64,000 nucleotides of DNA from Symbiopectobacterium purcellii (GCF_019797845.1 NZ_CP081864.1:558001-622000); one strand, 5' to 3'. Shown: positions 1-9,293, counted from the stretch's first letter. The notes: generated by a model from the letters alone, not told the origin. Numbers and translations: made by a program.

Positions 1-215
1 CTGACAAAAACAGCGAAAACGTACTGATGGCGACCGTCACCCTGCGTGAGGTGATTTTTACCCAGACACAAGCCATTACCGTTGCGTCAAAAGAGAATAT
101 GACACAAGGCGTCAGCACCTCTGCGGTGCAGAACTCGGGTACCAAGACCCCCGCAGCAGTGAACCAATCAGTGTTGGGTAAAATGGGGAGTACGGTAACA
201 GGGGCGCTTAAATGA
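1..215 (+). CDS. C-terminal end of a phage tail/baseplate protein (cut by window edge)
   Basis: The frame is open from the first bases of the window, so the upstream ATG at 27 is probably internal and the gene starts outside. About 70 residues are visible, ending in a Ser/Thr/Ala-rich stretch. It overlaps the next gene by four bases, as usual in a phage tail operon. Its position just before the baseplate plug and hub genes fits a Dit-like or baseplate-organising protein of a contractile-tail phage. That function is inferred from gene order; the fragment has no recognisable catalytic motif. Confidence 0.6.
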   Translation, partial: DKNSENVLMATVTLREVIFTQTQAITVASKENMTQGVSTSAVQNSGTKTPAAVNQSVLGKMGSTVTGALK

Positions 216-514
216 CTGTCACTGAAATCCCGTTAACCCCCAACAACCAGACCTTTGGCATTACGCTGGCGGGTACCGCGTACCAGATACGCATTCTCTG
301 GCGCGACACCTTCTGGAGTCTGGATTTAATGGACAGCGCCGGAACGGCATTAATCAACGGCATACCGTTAATCACCGGCGCAGAGTTGCTGGCGCAATAT
401 GCCCATCTGTCCCTGAATTTTCAATTGGGCGTGGTCTGCGATATCGCGGGACAGGCCAACCCGACCAAAACCGATCTCGGTACGTTCAGTCACCTTTACG
501 TCATTACGGAGTAA
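212..514 (+). CDS. Phage baseplate plug protein, Pam3 gp18-like
   Basis: A 100-residue protein with the conserved pattern of small baseplate plug proteins (an early PLTP, a central RDTFWSLDL-type segment and a GIPLITGAELLAQY-type segment). In contractile-tail phages this family closes the central channel of the baseplate next to the hub. It overlaps the previous gene by ATGA and is followed after 2 bp by the hub gene, in the usual order. The family assignment is from memory of the motif and order. Confidence 0.7.
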   Translation: MTVTEIPLTPNNQTFGITLAGTAYQIRILWRDTFWSLDLMDSAGTALINGIPLITGAELLAQYAHLSLNFQLGVVCDIAGQANPTKTDLGTFSHLYVITE

Positions 515-516
515 CC

Positions 517-1620
517 ATGTCAACCAACTGGATGCGTCATTTTGAGTTGCAACTGCTGGATAAAGACGGCCAGGGCATTTCCCTGTCAGATTTCAAGGTA
601 ACGTTTAAAATCGAAAAAATGCCCAACACTATCCATAACGGCTTTGTGGGTAATTTTCGGATTTATAACCTGTCACCCGATACGCAGAATCGTATTATGG
701 GCAATGAGTTTAGCCTTATCCGGGCGATAGCCGGCTATGACGGTATTGCCGCTGATGTCAACGCCAGTGAGGTGGGCGTGGCCCGTGAGGTGGATGCCGA
801 TAGCGTGGGCCAGTCTGATGACCGCAACTATGGCCTGATATTTAACGGTGATATCCGCTTTACCATCAAGGGCAAGGATAACCCTACCGACAGTTGGATC
901 CTGATCCAGTGCCTGGACAGTTGGGAAGGGCATTTACAGGCGCGGGTAAAAACCACGGTGGCGGCAGGCTGGACCCATAACGATCTGTTTAACCTGGGCA
1001 TGCAATCCTACGAGCCCTTTGGCATTACACGTGGTGCGGTACCGGATGTGATAAACACCACCGTATTTCCGCGCGGTCGCGTGATTTACAGCACCACCGC
1101 CGACCTGATGAACAAAATCGCCGAGAGCAATAAGGCGCTCTGGTGGTATGAAAACAACCAGGTGCATATCGTGCCCGAGGATAAGTATATTCATGAGGCT
1201 ATCGTGCTGAATGCCAATACCGGCCTGATTGGTATGCCGCAGCAAACCATGGGCGGAGGGGTTAATGTGCGTTGCCTGATTAACCCCAACATCAAACTGG
1301 GCGGGCTGATACGTATCGATCAGGCGTCAGTGTACCGTGCAGCGCTGGAAAACGCAGACGTTGCCAGAGCGAACGCGCGGTTACGGGAAGAAAATCAGGA
1401 CGGGGTGCTGAACGTTAACACGCCGCAGCCGCCCAAAATGATAGACACCGACATCGATTACGCCGGACCGGGCATTGATGCAGATGGTGATTACTTTGTG
1501 GGCATGATCACCTATACTGGCGATACGCGTGGGCAGGCGTGGTATATGGATATGCTGTGTCTGGCGAAGGGGAAAAAGGATATGATGGAAACATCTGCTG
1601 CAAAGAAAGAGGGTTACTGA
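517..1620 (+). CDS. Phage baseplate hub protein
   Basis: 367 residues. The N-terminal half has the beta-rich pattern of gp27/hub-type proteins (FELQLLDKDG, then FKVTFKIEKMPN and NFRIYNLSPDTQNRI). The hub sits under the tail tube and carries the spike. The gene lies between plug and spike genes, as in Mu-like and Pam3-like myophages. Its stop overlaps the ATG of the next small gene (TGATG), so that cargo gene is probably translationally coupled. Confidence 0.75.
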   Translation: MSTNWMRHFELQLLDKDGQGISLSDFKVTFKIEKMPNTIHNGFVGNFRIYNLSPDTQNRIMGNEFSLIRAIAGYDGIAADVNASEVGVAREVDADSVGQSDDRNYGLIFNGDIRFTIKGKDNPTDSWILIQCLDSWEGHLQARVKTTVAAGWTHNDLFNLGMQSYEPFGITRGAVPDVINTTVFPRGRVIYSTTADLMNKIAESNKALWWYENNQVHIVPEDKYIHEAIVLNANTGLIGMPQQTMGGGVNVRCLINPNIKLGGLIRIDQASVYRAALENADVARANARLREENQDGVLNVNTPQPPKMIDTDIDYAGPGIDADGDYFVGMITYTGDTRGQAWYMDMLCLAKGKKDMMETSAAKKEGY

Positions 1621-1967
1621 TGAGAAGTTTATCATTTGGCATATTGCTTTCTTTAATAGCTGTGTCATCTTCACCTGCTTTTTCAGCGATGAAATGTGGG
1701 GACTTTACCCTTAAGGCTCACGATGATGGCCTGATGTATATTAATGGTGCCAAGCCTGAAACCCAGAAAATCATTTTCTTTGATAAAAAAGATGATTATG
1801 GCAACGTTAAATTTCAATGGATGTTGTTCGATTCAACAATGGGCCGATGGCTTGGCTTGGATCATATAAACCGCAACGGAAAACCCATACTCAACGTCGA
1901 AGTCATCCGCAAAAGCATGGATGAACCTCGACGGTTTTGGTCGTATGATTGTGTGCGGGTGAATTAG
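1620..1967 (+). CDS. Small secreted protein of unknown function in the tail operon
   Basis: I chose the ATG at 1620, which overlaps the hub stop, because it gives a clean signal peptide: charged start, hydrophobic core FGILLSLIAVSSSPAFSA and an Ala-Met cleavage region. The mature part is about 95 residues with two cysteines, probably one disulphide, so a periplasmic or secreted location is likely. I recognise no family. It is not a normal baseplate component and looks like a cargo (moron) gene. A hairpin follows its stop. Confidence 0.65.
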   Translation: MRSLSFGILLSLIAVSSSPAFSAMKCGDFTLKAHDDGLMYINGAKPETQKIIFFDKKDDYGNVKFQWMLFDSTMGRWLGLDHINRNGKPILNVEVIRKSMDEPRRFWSYDCVRVN

Positions 1968-1985
1968 CCCACCACTGAGTGGGCT
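1968..1985. terminator. Convergent terminator hairpin
   Basis: GCCCAC, a six-base loop, then GTGGGC sits between two convergent genes (stops at 1967 and 2004). The flanks are A+T-rich, so it may act in both directions. Confidence 0.6.
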
Positions 1986-2003
1986 TAACATTAATATTAA
2001 ATA

Positions 2004-2366
2004 TTATTTATCTTTAAATTTTATTTCTTTGCATTCTTCTACCACTTTCATTAATTCGTCCGCTGACAGGTTTTCAAATTTAATTGAGCCTTTCTCCGTC
2101 GTTAGCGTTACTTTTTTTGAATATTTGGCTTGTATCCACTTTCTAATTATCGATGCAATAGCTATACAAGCTGGAGACGATGATGCAACAATAATTGTAA
2201 TATCAACTAAAGCACTTCCAGTGCTAACGCCAGTGCCTATAGAGTCAAAGGTCTTTATTCTTCTGCGAACCTCGTATTCACTTTCTGGTATGTTATCCTG
2301 AATTAAAGGTAGCACTCCCCTTCCAATATCTGGAGGTAATACTATGGATGTTTCTGATTTTGGCAT
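2004..2366 (-). CDS. Small protein resembling effector-associated component EACC1
   Basis: 120 residues on the strand opposite the tail operon, with A+T-rich sequence unlike its neighbours. It has a hydrophobic segment (residues about 55-75), then a basic WIQAKYSKK and a beta pattern (VTLTTEKGSIKFENLSADEL). That tail resembles the small EACC1-type proteins found beside NTPase or caspase-like effectors, but no such partner is present. The start has an AAGGA ribosome site 12 bases upstream. Probably an independently transcribed prophage cargo gene; function unknown. Confidence 0.45.
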   Translation of the reverse strand: MPKSETSIVLPPDIGRGVLPLIQDNIPESEYEVRRRIKTFDSIGTGVSTGSALVDITIIVASSSPACIAIASIIRKWIQAKYSKKVTLTTEKGSIKFENLSADELMKVVEECKEIKFKDK

Positions 2367-2545
2367 AAAAATTACTGGTCCTTATATCGAGAAACTTAAA
2401 ATAGCCCTACGGCTTATCATGAGCAGCATTTGGCTTGCAACAAATCACGACGTAACCGTGGTTTTAAGCAAGGCGTATATCAAGGGCTGCAAAAAAGATC
2501 AGTAACACGCATTACTTGCCTTTAAAATCCTGACATTTGATCAGT

Positions 2546-2570
2546 AAACCGCCACCGAGCGGTTTTTTTT
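2546..2570 (+). terminator. Rho-independent terminator before the spike gene
   Basis: AACCGCC, a short loop, then GAGCGGTT followed by eight T. It lies just upstream of the spike gene, so the ATG at 2537 is inside terminator context and is not the gene start. Confidence 0.7.
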
Positions 2571-2584
2571 CATCTGGAGAAAAG

Positions 2585-3340
2585 ATGCCCGTATCACTCA
2601 AATCACAAACTGACAGCGAGCAGGAAATGCTGCGCACGGCCACCGATCAACTCTCCGCTGCTATTCGCGTGGCGTTGCCCGGTATTGTGCAGTCGTTCAA
2701 CCCTGACACCGTGACTTGTGTTGTTCAACCCTCCATCCGAGGGCAGGACACTGACGCAGATGGCAACGTGTCATCACTGCCATTACCGCTGCTGGTGGAC
2801 GTGCCCGTAGTCTTCCCGCGTGGCGGCGGCTGTACGCTGACATTTCCTGTCTCACCGGGTGATGAGTGCCTGATTATCTTTGCCGATCGCTGCATTGATT
2901 TCTGGTGGCAATCGGGCGGCGTACAAGAGCCGGCAGACGATCGCATGCACGACTTTTCGGATGCGTTCGTTATCGTCGGTCCACAGTCGCAGGCGAAAAA
3001 GATTAGCGGTATCAGCACCAGCGCAGCACAGCTACGTACCGATGATGGCGCGGCGTTCGTTGAGGTGGCTTCCGGTCACGACATCACCGTCACCACTCCG
3101 GGCAAGCTGACCGCCAGCGCGCAGGGCGGTACCGAAATCACATCGCCCAGCATCGTACTGAATGGCGATGTCACGATTAACGGCAACCTGTCGCAAGGTA
3201 TGGGGTCTAGCGGCGGCACGGCGACAATGCAAGGGCCGGTCACTGTGACTAACGATGTTAAGGCGGGCGGTAAGAGCTTAATGACGCACACGCACGGCGG
3301 CGTGCAGCCAGGCAGTGGAGATACAGGAGCGCCGAACTGA
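2585..3340 (+). CDS. Phage baseplate spike / puncturing protein, Gp138-like (gpV-type)
   Basis: The ATG at 2585 (MPVSLK) has CTGGAG upstream; the earlier ATG lies in a terminator. About 251 residues. The N-terminal OB-fold shows the hallmarks of membrane-puncturing spikes (ALPGIVQSFNPDTVTCVVQPSI, then LVDVPVVFPRGGG and PVSPGDECLIIFADRCID). The C-terminal part has the repeating beta-helix pattern and an MTHTHGGVQPGSGDTG end, where histidines can bind a metal at the tip. The trimer would cap the contractile tail and pierce the outer membrane. Confidence 0.85.
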   Translation: MPVSLKSQTDSEQEMLRTATDQLSAAIRVALPGIVQSFNPDTVTCVVQPSIRGQDTDADGNVSSLPLPLLVDVPVVFPRGGGCTLTFPVSPGDECLIIFADRCIDFWWQSGGVQEPADDRMHDFSDAFVIVGPQSQAKKISGISTSAAQLRTDDGAAFVEVASGHDITVTTPGKLTASAQGGTEITSPSIVLNGDVTINGNLSQGMGSSGGTATMQGPVTVTNDVKAGGKSLMTHTHGGVQPGSGDTGAPN

Positions 3341-3693
3341 TGCGATATAGACGAGAAAGTGCGGACGGCGATTACACATTCGGGCAGGGCGATGACACCT
3401 GGCTGATTAACTCACCTGAAGCGGTGGCACAGGCAGTCAAAACCCGTTTCGAACTCTGGCGCGGGCAATGGTTTCTCGATACCACTGAGGGTACGCCGTG
3501 GAAACAGTCCGTACTCGGAAAACAGCGGTCGGAGATTTATAACCTTGCTATTCGTCAGCGCATTCTTGATACGAAGGGAGTCAGTGCCATCACTGAGTTC
3601 AACACGACAGTAAACAGCGCCACGCGGCGCGTATCGTTTACTGCGACCATCGAAACAATCTACGGAACAACGACAGTAACCTCGGAGGCGTAA
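3340..3693 (+). CDS. Phage baseplate wedge protein, gp25-like
   Basis: 117 residues. The conserved core WRGQWFLDTTEGTPW followed by an LDTKGVSAITEF segment is typical of gp25-type wedge proteins. It overlaps the spike gene (TGATG) and the J gene (TAATG), so the three are coupled. Confidence 0.75.
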   Translation: MRYRRESADGDYTFGQGDDTWLINSPEAVAQAVKTRFELWRGQWFLDTTEGTPWKQSVLGKQRSEIYNLAIRQRILDTKGVSAITEFNTTVNSATRRVSFTATIETIYGTTTVTSEA

Positions 3694-4892
3694 TGGCCTT
3701 AAATCTTGACACGCTGGGCTTATCGGCAACGGTAACCGCTCAGGGGATAACTGCGCCCGATTATCAGACAATCCTCAGCACCATTACTGACTATTTCAGA
3801 CAGATATACGGCAGTGATGCGTATCTTGACCCGGACAGCAAAGACGGCCAGATGGTGGCGCTGGTGGCACTGGCTATTCATGATGCCAATACCACTGCGA
3901 TTGCAGTGTATAACTCGTTTTCGCCCTCCACCGCGCTGTCGGATGGTCTGACACGTAATGTTAAAATCAACGGGATTTCACGTCATGCCGTGGTCAATTC
4001 AACGGTCGATGTGACGCTAACTGGCGTAGCAGGGACAACCATCACAAACGGCTCGGTAAAGGATACCAACGGCGTTATCTGGGATCTTCCTGCAACAGTG
4101 AGCATTGGCATTGACGGTAACGTCATTGTTACTGCGACATGTGCGACAGCAGGTGCCGTGGCCGCCGTTGCGAACTCAGTCAATCAGATTAACACGCCGA
4201 CGCGGGGATGGTTGTCTGTAACCAATCCTGGTGCGGCAGATGTAGGCGCAGCAGTAGAAACTGATGCGGCATTGCGCGTACGTCAGGCGCGTAGCGTTGC
4301 GATTGCATCACTGACTCCCTTTGAAGCTGTAGATGGCGCGCTAGCGGGAATTGATGGCGTGACACGTCACAAGCTGTATGAAAATGACACGGGTTCTGTT
4401 GACGCTAACAGACTGCCGGCACATTCGATCAGCGCCATTGTTGAGGGCGGAAACGTCACACAGATTGCACAGACAATCCGGGGGAAGAAAGGACAAGGTG
4501 TGGCGACGTTCGGCAGTACAGCCGTAACCGTACCGGACAAATATGGTAATAATCACGTGATCCGGTTCTCTCGCCCGATTAATGTCCCGATATTTGTTTC
4601 AATTTCGATGCGTGTGTTTACGGGTTACACAACAGCGGTAGATGAGCAAATGAAGCGCTCGATTGCTGACTACATCAACTCACTCGATATCGGTGATGAT
4701 GTGTTGCTGAGCCGCGTTTATTCCCCGGCCAACCTTGGCGTAGTGAGCGGCGGCGATGCACGATACTACGACATTATAGAATTAAAACTGGGGCGTACAT
4801 CGGGCAGTGTAGCGCCTACTAATGTAGTGACTGCATACGATGAATCACCAATAAGCAGCGCCGACAACATATCGATCACGGTGGCACCATGA
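3693..4892 (+). CDS. Baseplate J family protein
   Basis: 399 residues with the baseplate-J pattern: DYFRQIYGSDAYLDPDSKDGQM near the start, a middle Ig-like strand region and a C-terminal SRVYSPANLGVVSGG. This is the gp6/gpJ wedge protein linking the baseplate ring to the fibres. Length is normal for the family. Its stop overlaps the next start. Confidence 0.85.
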   Translation: MALNLDTLGLSATVTAQGITAPDYQTILSTITDYFRQIYGSDAYLDPDSKDGQMVALVALAIHDANTTAIAVYNSFSPSTALSDGLTRNVKINGISRHAVVNSTVDVTLTGVAGTTITNGSVKDTNGVIWDLPATVSIGIDGNVIVTATCATAGAVAAVANSVNQINTPTRGWLSVTNPGAADVGAAVETDAALRVRQARSVAIASLTPFEAVDGALAGIDGVTRHKLYENDTGSVDANRLPAHSISAIVEGGNVTQIAQTIRGKKGQGVATFGSTAVTVPDKYGNNHVIRFSRPINVPIFVSISMRVFTGYTTAVDEQMKRSIADYINSLDIGDDVLLSRVYSPANLGVVSGGDARYYDIIELKLGRTSGSVAPTNVVTAYDESPISSADNISITVAP

Positions 4893-5560
4893 GCAAATAC
4901 ACCGAGTTGATCCCCAACTACAACGTAACAAAACCCTTGTTCGTCCAGCATGTCGATTTAGCAACGCGTCCGTTAATCGATGTTTCCAGCCAAATGCAGG
5001 CGCTGGTTAGCGCATTCGATATCGATATTGCGGCTGGCGATCAATTGGACATTCTCGGGGAATGGATAGGCCGTTCACGTACTGTTATGCAGCCAATCGT
5101 CGGTGTTTATTTTTCATTCGACACTGACAACATTGGTTATGACCAGGGTGTCTGGCAGCGAGCGTTTGATCCTGACTCCGGTTTTGTCGATTTATCCGAT
5201 GAAGCGTACCGCATTGTGCTTCGCACAAAAATTGCGATTAACCAATGGGACGGGCAAAACGACTCTCTGCCTGCGATTCTGGAGTTTGCAACAGCTGGGT
5301 CGGGGCTGAGCATGCAGATTATTGATAATCAGGATATGACGATCTCTGTGTGGGTGTTCCCGGAAACGTCCATAGATTCAGTTTCACGGGAAATATTGGC
5401 AGTCATTCGGCAGGGATATTTAACAGTAAAAGCTGCTGGCGTTTTTTCAGGGGAGGTCCTGTATCCGTCAGTTGGGAATCAGTTTTTCGGTTTTGATATC
5501 GAAAATAAATATATCGCCGGGTTTGATGCTGGCGCATGGGAGACATCATTAAATGGCTAA
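4889..5560 (+). CDS. Phage tail protein, DUF2612 family
   Basis: 223 residues. The segment AAGDQLDILGEWIGRSR followed by FDTDNIGYDQGVW and YRIVLRTKIAINQWDG is characteristic of DUF2612 tail proteins, which take the place of the gpI/wedge-to-fibre adaptor in these baseplates. It overlaps gpJ by four bases and the fibre gene by eight. Confidence 0.75.
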   Translation: MSKYTELIPNYNVTKPLFVQHVDLATRPLIDVSSQMQALVSAFDIDIAAGDQLDILGEWIGRSRTVMQPIVGVYFSFDTDNIGYDQGVWQRAFDPDSGFVDLSDEAYRIVLRTKIAINQWDGQNDSLPAILEFATAGSGLSMQIIDNQDMTISVWVFPETSIDSVSREILAVIRQGYLTVKAAGVFSGEVLYPSVGNQFFGFDIENKYIAGFDAGAWETSLNG

Positions 5561-7055
5561 GAATGATTTTAAACCGTTTGCCACTGCGGCGAGTGCAAAC
5601 GTCACACCACAATCTGAATGGGAAAGCTTGCCAGCACTGCTTAGCGGTTTCACATCCGGCAAGGCGTCATCTGCGCAAATAAATAAAGCGCTACGGCAAT
5701 CGACGTTTATTTCTGCTGCGCTGGCGCAATTTGTTGCAGATAAAAGCAATAGCGATGTTATCGATAATGGGGATTTTTCTGGTTTTGTCGCAAAATTGTC
5801 AGAGTTAATTACTGCTGGTGATGATGTATTTCTACGAAAAGACCAGAACGGCGCTGACATTCCTGATAAAGCGCAGTTTCGCCAGAATGTTGGGTTGGTG
5901 AAACAGGCAAGCCTACTGGACGCAACTGCCGGAGCATTAATGATTAATGGCGCTCATGGCGGGGTTGGTGGTAATTCTGTGGTGCTGCCAGATGCAACCA
6001 ACCTTTTGACCTACCTTCAGGATAAGCCCAGCATGGTGGTTTCTGGAAATACGGCGTTAGTTAATGGAGCTGGTTTCGCCGCTGTGTATGATTTCAAGCG
6101 CAGTTCATCAAACTATGCAACCCTTATCGCGTACCCCATCACAAATGTAGGTAATATTGCTGTTCGTTATTTTGAAAACCCGAGTTGGGGATCGTGGCGT
6201 CCACAGGCCACCCTTGATACCGACCAGACAATTACTGGCAAAAAGATTTTCAACCGCAGTAGTGAGGCGTTGCAGATAAAAGCACTTGCTGACAATCAAT
6301 CATGCTTTATTCGCGGGCAAAAGGCTGACGACACACCACATTGGTACATAGGAAAAGGTGGTGCCGATTTTGCGGTAGCGTGGGCTAATCAGCATTCCAC
6401 GGCGGCCAATTCAATTACGCTCCGAGAAAATGGCAACATTGATATTCAGGTTTTAGCCGGTAAAACGCTAAACGCTATAATCGGGGGAGTTTCCGGCAGG
6501 TTTTTGTCTCAAGGACACAACGCTGAATCTGACGCCAACGGTATCTGGAAGGTGCCTGGGAGTGCAGGTTTAACACCAGCCGCTATAGGCGCACTGGCAG
6601 TCAGTGACATAGCAGGTATTCCGCTCCCGTTCCCCGGCGCCGTAGCGCCATCCGGTTGGCTTAAATGCAACGGTCAATCTTTTAATACGACGCAATACCC
6701 GGTTTTAGCATCCCGCTATCCCAGCGGCGTTCTGCCCGATTTGCGGGCCGAGTTTATTCGCGGCGCTGATGACGGACGCGGGGTTGATACCGGCCGAGTA
6801 TTGTTAAGCGCGCAAGGGGATGCAATTCGAAATATCACCGGGAAGTTTGCAAATAATGGCTTAGCCTGGTCAGAGGGTGCTTCATCGTCGGTTGGGGAGG
6901 GCGCATTTACAAGATTGGAGGGTTTGATCACATCCAATAATAATGTCAGCTCCGCTGGTTGCCAGTATGCATTCAATGCAGGGAATGTCGTGCCAGTAGC
7001 AAATGAAAACCGTCCACGCAACATCGCCTTTAACTACATAGTGAGAGCAGCATAA
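5553..7055 (+). CDS. Tail fibre protein with C-terminal collar domain
   Basis: 500 residues. The N-terminal about 90 residues form an adaptor (FKPFATAASANVTPQSEWESLP). The middle is variable, and the C-terminal 150 residues carry a tail-collar fold (PFPGAVAPSGWLKCNGQSFNTTQYP, LPDLRAEFIRGADDGRG, ending RPRNIAFNYIVRAA). This collar end is shared with the fibres at 28906 and 62472, so these phages probably exchange receptor-binding tips. It ends in the start of its assembly gene (TAATG). Confidence 0.85.
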   Translation: MAKNDFKPFATAASANVTPQSEWESLPALLSGFTSGKASSAQINKALRQSTFISAALAQFVADKSNSDVIDNGDFSGFVAKLSELITAGDDVFLRKDQNGADIPDKAQFRQNVGLVKQASLLDATAGALMINGAHGGVGGNSVVLPDATNLLTYLQDKPSMVVSGNTALVNGAGFAAVYDFKRSSSNYATLIAYPITNVGNIAVRYFENPSWGSWRPQATLDTDQTITGKKIFNRSSEALQIKALADNQSCFIRGQKADDTPHWYIGKGGADFAVAWANQHSTAANSITLRENGNIDIQVLAGKTLNAIIGGVSGRFLSQGHNAESDANGIWKVPGSAGLTPAAIGALAVSDIAGIPLPFPGAVAPSGWLKCNGQSFNTTQYPVLASRYPSGVLPDLRAEFIRGADDGRGVDTGRVLLSAQGDAIRNITGKFANNGLAWSEGASSSVGEGAFTRLEGLITSNNNVSSAGCQYAFNAGNVVPVANENRPRNIAFNYIVRAA

Positions 7056-7666
7056 TGAGCAACTATTCAACAGATATTGAAGCCGCCGAATTAGGCAAAA
7101 ACGGACTCAGCAAAAAAGCAGGATGGATCACTGTCTATCATGTCAACACTGAAACGGGTGAATACCAAAGCGCGAGCATGGAATACCTCATGCTCGGCGT
7201 GGGTCTCCCAGCCCACAGTTACCCTGACGAGCCAGAAATTCCGCCTGCTGGTCAAGCACTACATCGCGCGGCGGATGGCAAGTCGTGGGCGTCCTCGCCA
7301 GATTATCGTGGACAAACGGTTTACAGCACTGAAACGCGACAGGAGCAGACGGTTACTCAATTCGGCGAACTTCCGGATAACGTCACGCTGCTGAAGCCAG
7401 AAAGTGAGTTTGATGTGTGGGACGGCAAAAAATGGGTGATCGATGAGGAGGCGCAAGCGACTGCTGCGCGCAAAGCTGCGGAACAGGAACTTGCATCGCG
7501 TAAGGCGACCGCTGTGTCACGCATCAATGAACTGACGTATGCGATTAACCTCGATATCGCTACGGATGAAGAAAAAGCCGCGCTGACTGAATGGAAGAAA
7601 TATGCGGTGCTGCTGAGTCGTGTTGATGTGAATGCTGCTGATATTGAGTGGCCAGAACAGCCATAG
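7055..7666 (+). CDS. Tail fibre assembly protein (Tfa-like)
   Basis: 203 residues, coupled to the tail fibre gene. The N-terminus (MSNYSTDIEAAELGKNGL) and the WDGKKWV segment before an alanine/glutamate-rich coiled coil are typical of lambda Tfa-type chaperones. Homologues at 28906 and 62469 share the first about 60 residues and then diverge, as expected for a chaperone matched to a variable fibre tip. Confidence 0.85.
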   Translation: MSNYSTDIEAAELGKNGLSKKAGWITVYHVNTETGEYQSASMEYLMLGVGLPAHSYPDEPEIPPAGQALHRAADGKSWASSPDYRGQTVYSTETRQEQTVTQFGELPDNVTLLKPESEFDVWDGKKWVIDEEAQATAARKAAEQELASRKATAVSRINELTYAINLDIATDEEKAALTEWKKYAVLLSRVDVNAADIEWPEQP

Positions 7667-8008
7667 GGTTAGGCGAGTGGCGTATGCGTGTCGCACTGTG
7701 CCAATTTGTGACGCGGTGTGCCGTGTTATGGCGTAAAAATGCGGTGTGAATGTGATTTGTCACGCCTAAGGAAGGGAGTCGGCAAGTCGAAATGGACGGT
7801 AAGTTATTGATAAAAATGTCGTGTATTGTCGTGCTTTGTTGTGTTTTGTTGCCTGTTTTTTGAGCGATAAAGTCATTCAATATATTGATAATAATGGTTT
7901 TTATTTATTTTAACTCTGCTAAGCATGCCATAGCGCCATAAAAATACCGAGATTATTATTCAATATGTTATAGCGTATCGGTCGAAATTACTCGAAATTC
8001 GATCGAAA
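7667..8008. other. Probable phage attachment region between prophages A and B
   Basis: No gene of normal size. It lies between the last tail gene of one prophage and the 3' end of an integrase, where lambda-like phages keep att. TCGAAATTACTC is repeated at 7982-8014 and resembles Int arm-type sites. The half nearest int reappears almost unchanged at 30595-30812. I cannot fix the core sequence. Confidence 0.5.
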
Positions 8009-9076
8009 TTACTCAATCTCAGTCCACTCAGCGCCCCTGACATTTCGGTATTTATCCGTCATCTCTGATGACTTATGTCCGAGCAATTTTTGCGCATAAT
8101 CCCTCCCTTTCTCATCAGTGTAGAGTCGTGCCGCCAGGCTTCTGATTTCATGAAATGAGGGAGGTTTGCGTTCCCATGTTAATCCTGATATACGGCGCGC
8201 CTTCAAAAAAGCGGCAGATATCGTTTTTGCGGCAAATTGCTTGTATTTGGTGTTTGCGACAATATGCGCTATTCCGTTGTTTAATTTCCTGAACTGGTTC
8301 AGTACATCAGCAAGGCATAAATTGAGGCAGTCGATGCGGGTTGTCTGGGAAAACGCCAGCATCATGCCTGTTTTTGCTTGCTTGATGTAAAGCCGTCCGT
8401 CTTTTAAATCCTCCCAGCATAGCGCCTGTATATCGCCGAGGCGTTGACCTGTCACCAAAGCAAGGTCAAGGCAGGGCCCGACCCAGGCGGGTAATCTATC
8501 CGCTGCCTTGCGGATGACTTTCCACGCATCCAGGGTTATGCGCCCCCGTTGAATATTTATACGTTGGTTTCGGGTGGCTTCGGCAGGATTGCTTTTGAGT
8601 AGCCCCTCAGCAATCGCTTCACGAAACAGGTCACGTAACAACGCCCTGATGCAGTTCGCCATTGTCACTTTTCCTTCTTTTACCCACTGATGAAGGAACG
8701 AGGCAATGTCTTTGGTTTCTACCTGCTGAATAGCGAATTCACCTAAGTGGGCATTGACTGCTTTCAGGTATTTATTGTACTCGCTCATCGTTTTCGGCTT
8801 GAGTTTCCGTCCTTCGAGTATCCTCAGATAACGTTCAGTCCATTCGCTAACTGTAGTCACCTGTGTGTCGTTGATGCGGTCAACGAGCGGTGATGGTTTT
8901 GATGAGCCATAAATCGCCATATTAGCGGCGATGGCTTGCGTAATGGCCCCCTGTCGATGGCGGCCCAGGCCATACTCTTTTCCGGTGCGCGGGTCACGGT
9001 AGCAAAAATAGCCGCCATTGCGCGGTTGCAGGTTTGGCGGCAAATCGCGGTTCTTATGGCTTCTCCGGCGTGCCAT
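8009..9076 (-). CDS. int: Lambda-type tyrosine integrase
   Basis: 355 residues, close in length and layout to lambda Int. The N-terminal arm-binding domain shows YFCYRDPRTGKEYGLGRHR, followed by a core-binding domain and a catalytic domain with all six expected residues: R212 (TGQRLGD), K235, H309 and R312 (HEIRSLAARLY), H334 (LLGHKS) and Y343 (DKY). The 3' end faces the attachment region and the start overlaps xis. An identical protein is encoded at 30813-31880. It should integrate and, with Xis, excise the prophage. Confidence 0.95.
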   Translation of the reverse strand: MARRRSHKNRDLPPNLQPRNGGYFCYRDPRTGKEYGLGRHRQGAITQAIAANMAIYGSSKPSPLVDRINDTQVTTVSEWTERYLRILEGRKLKPKTMSEYNKYLKAVNAHLGEFAIQQVETKDIASFLHQWVKEGKVTMANCIRALLRDLFREAIAEGLLKSNPAEATRNQRINIQRGRITLDAWKVIRKAADRLPAWVGPCLDLALVTGQRLGDIQALCWEDLKDGRLYIKQAKTGMMLAFSQTTRIDCLNLCLADVLNQFRKLNNGIAHIVANTKYKQFAAKTISAAFLKARRISGLTWERKPPSFHEIRSLAARLYTDEKGRDYAQKLLGHKSSEMTDKYRNVRGAEWTEIE

Positions 9077-9293
9077 GTCTTATCCTCGATAACAGGGTGG
9101 GGTGAAGGGCGCTGGATGGGCCAATGTTTTTGTTCTGGGTGAGCTTGCAGGCGTTTTCCTCAACCAGATATTCGCGCCCATCTCGTATCGGTGCGGGAAA
9201 AATCATTCCGCTCCTGACCAATCGCCTGACGGTTTCCATGCAGCGCGGACGGGGTTGCCGGCGATTCCACTCGGATAAGGTGATGTATGCCAT
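9054..9293 (-). CDS. xis: Lambda Xis-like excisionase
   Basis: 79 residues from the MAYITLSEWNRRQ start, which is the start shared with the second copy; the extra Met at 9296 is not conserved. The winged-helix pattern (RPRCMETVRRLVRSGMIFPAP, DGREYLVEENA) follows lambda Xis. The 3' end overlaps int by about 23 bp, as in lambda. Xis bends attachment DNA and turns Int toward excision. Confidence 0.9.
   Translation of the reverse strand: MAYITLSEWNRRQPRPRCMETVRRLVRSGMIFPAPIRDGREYLVEENACKLTQNKNIGPSSALHPTLLSRIRHGTPEKP

Noticed and set aside
2419..2505. 28-codon frame before the spike gene
   Set aside because: No ribosome site and no conservation evidence; probably leader sequence.
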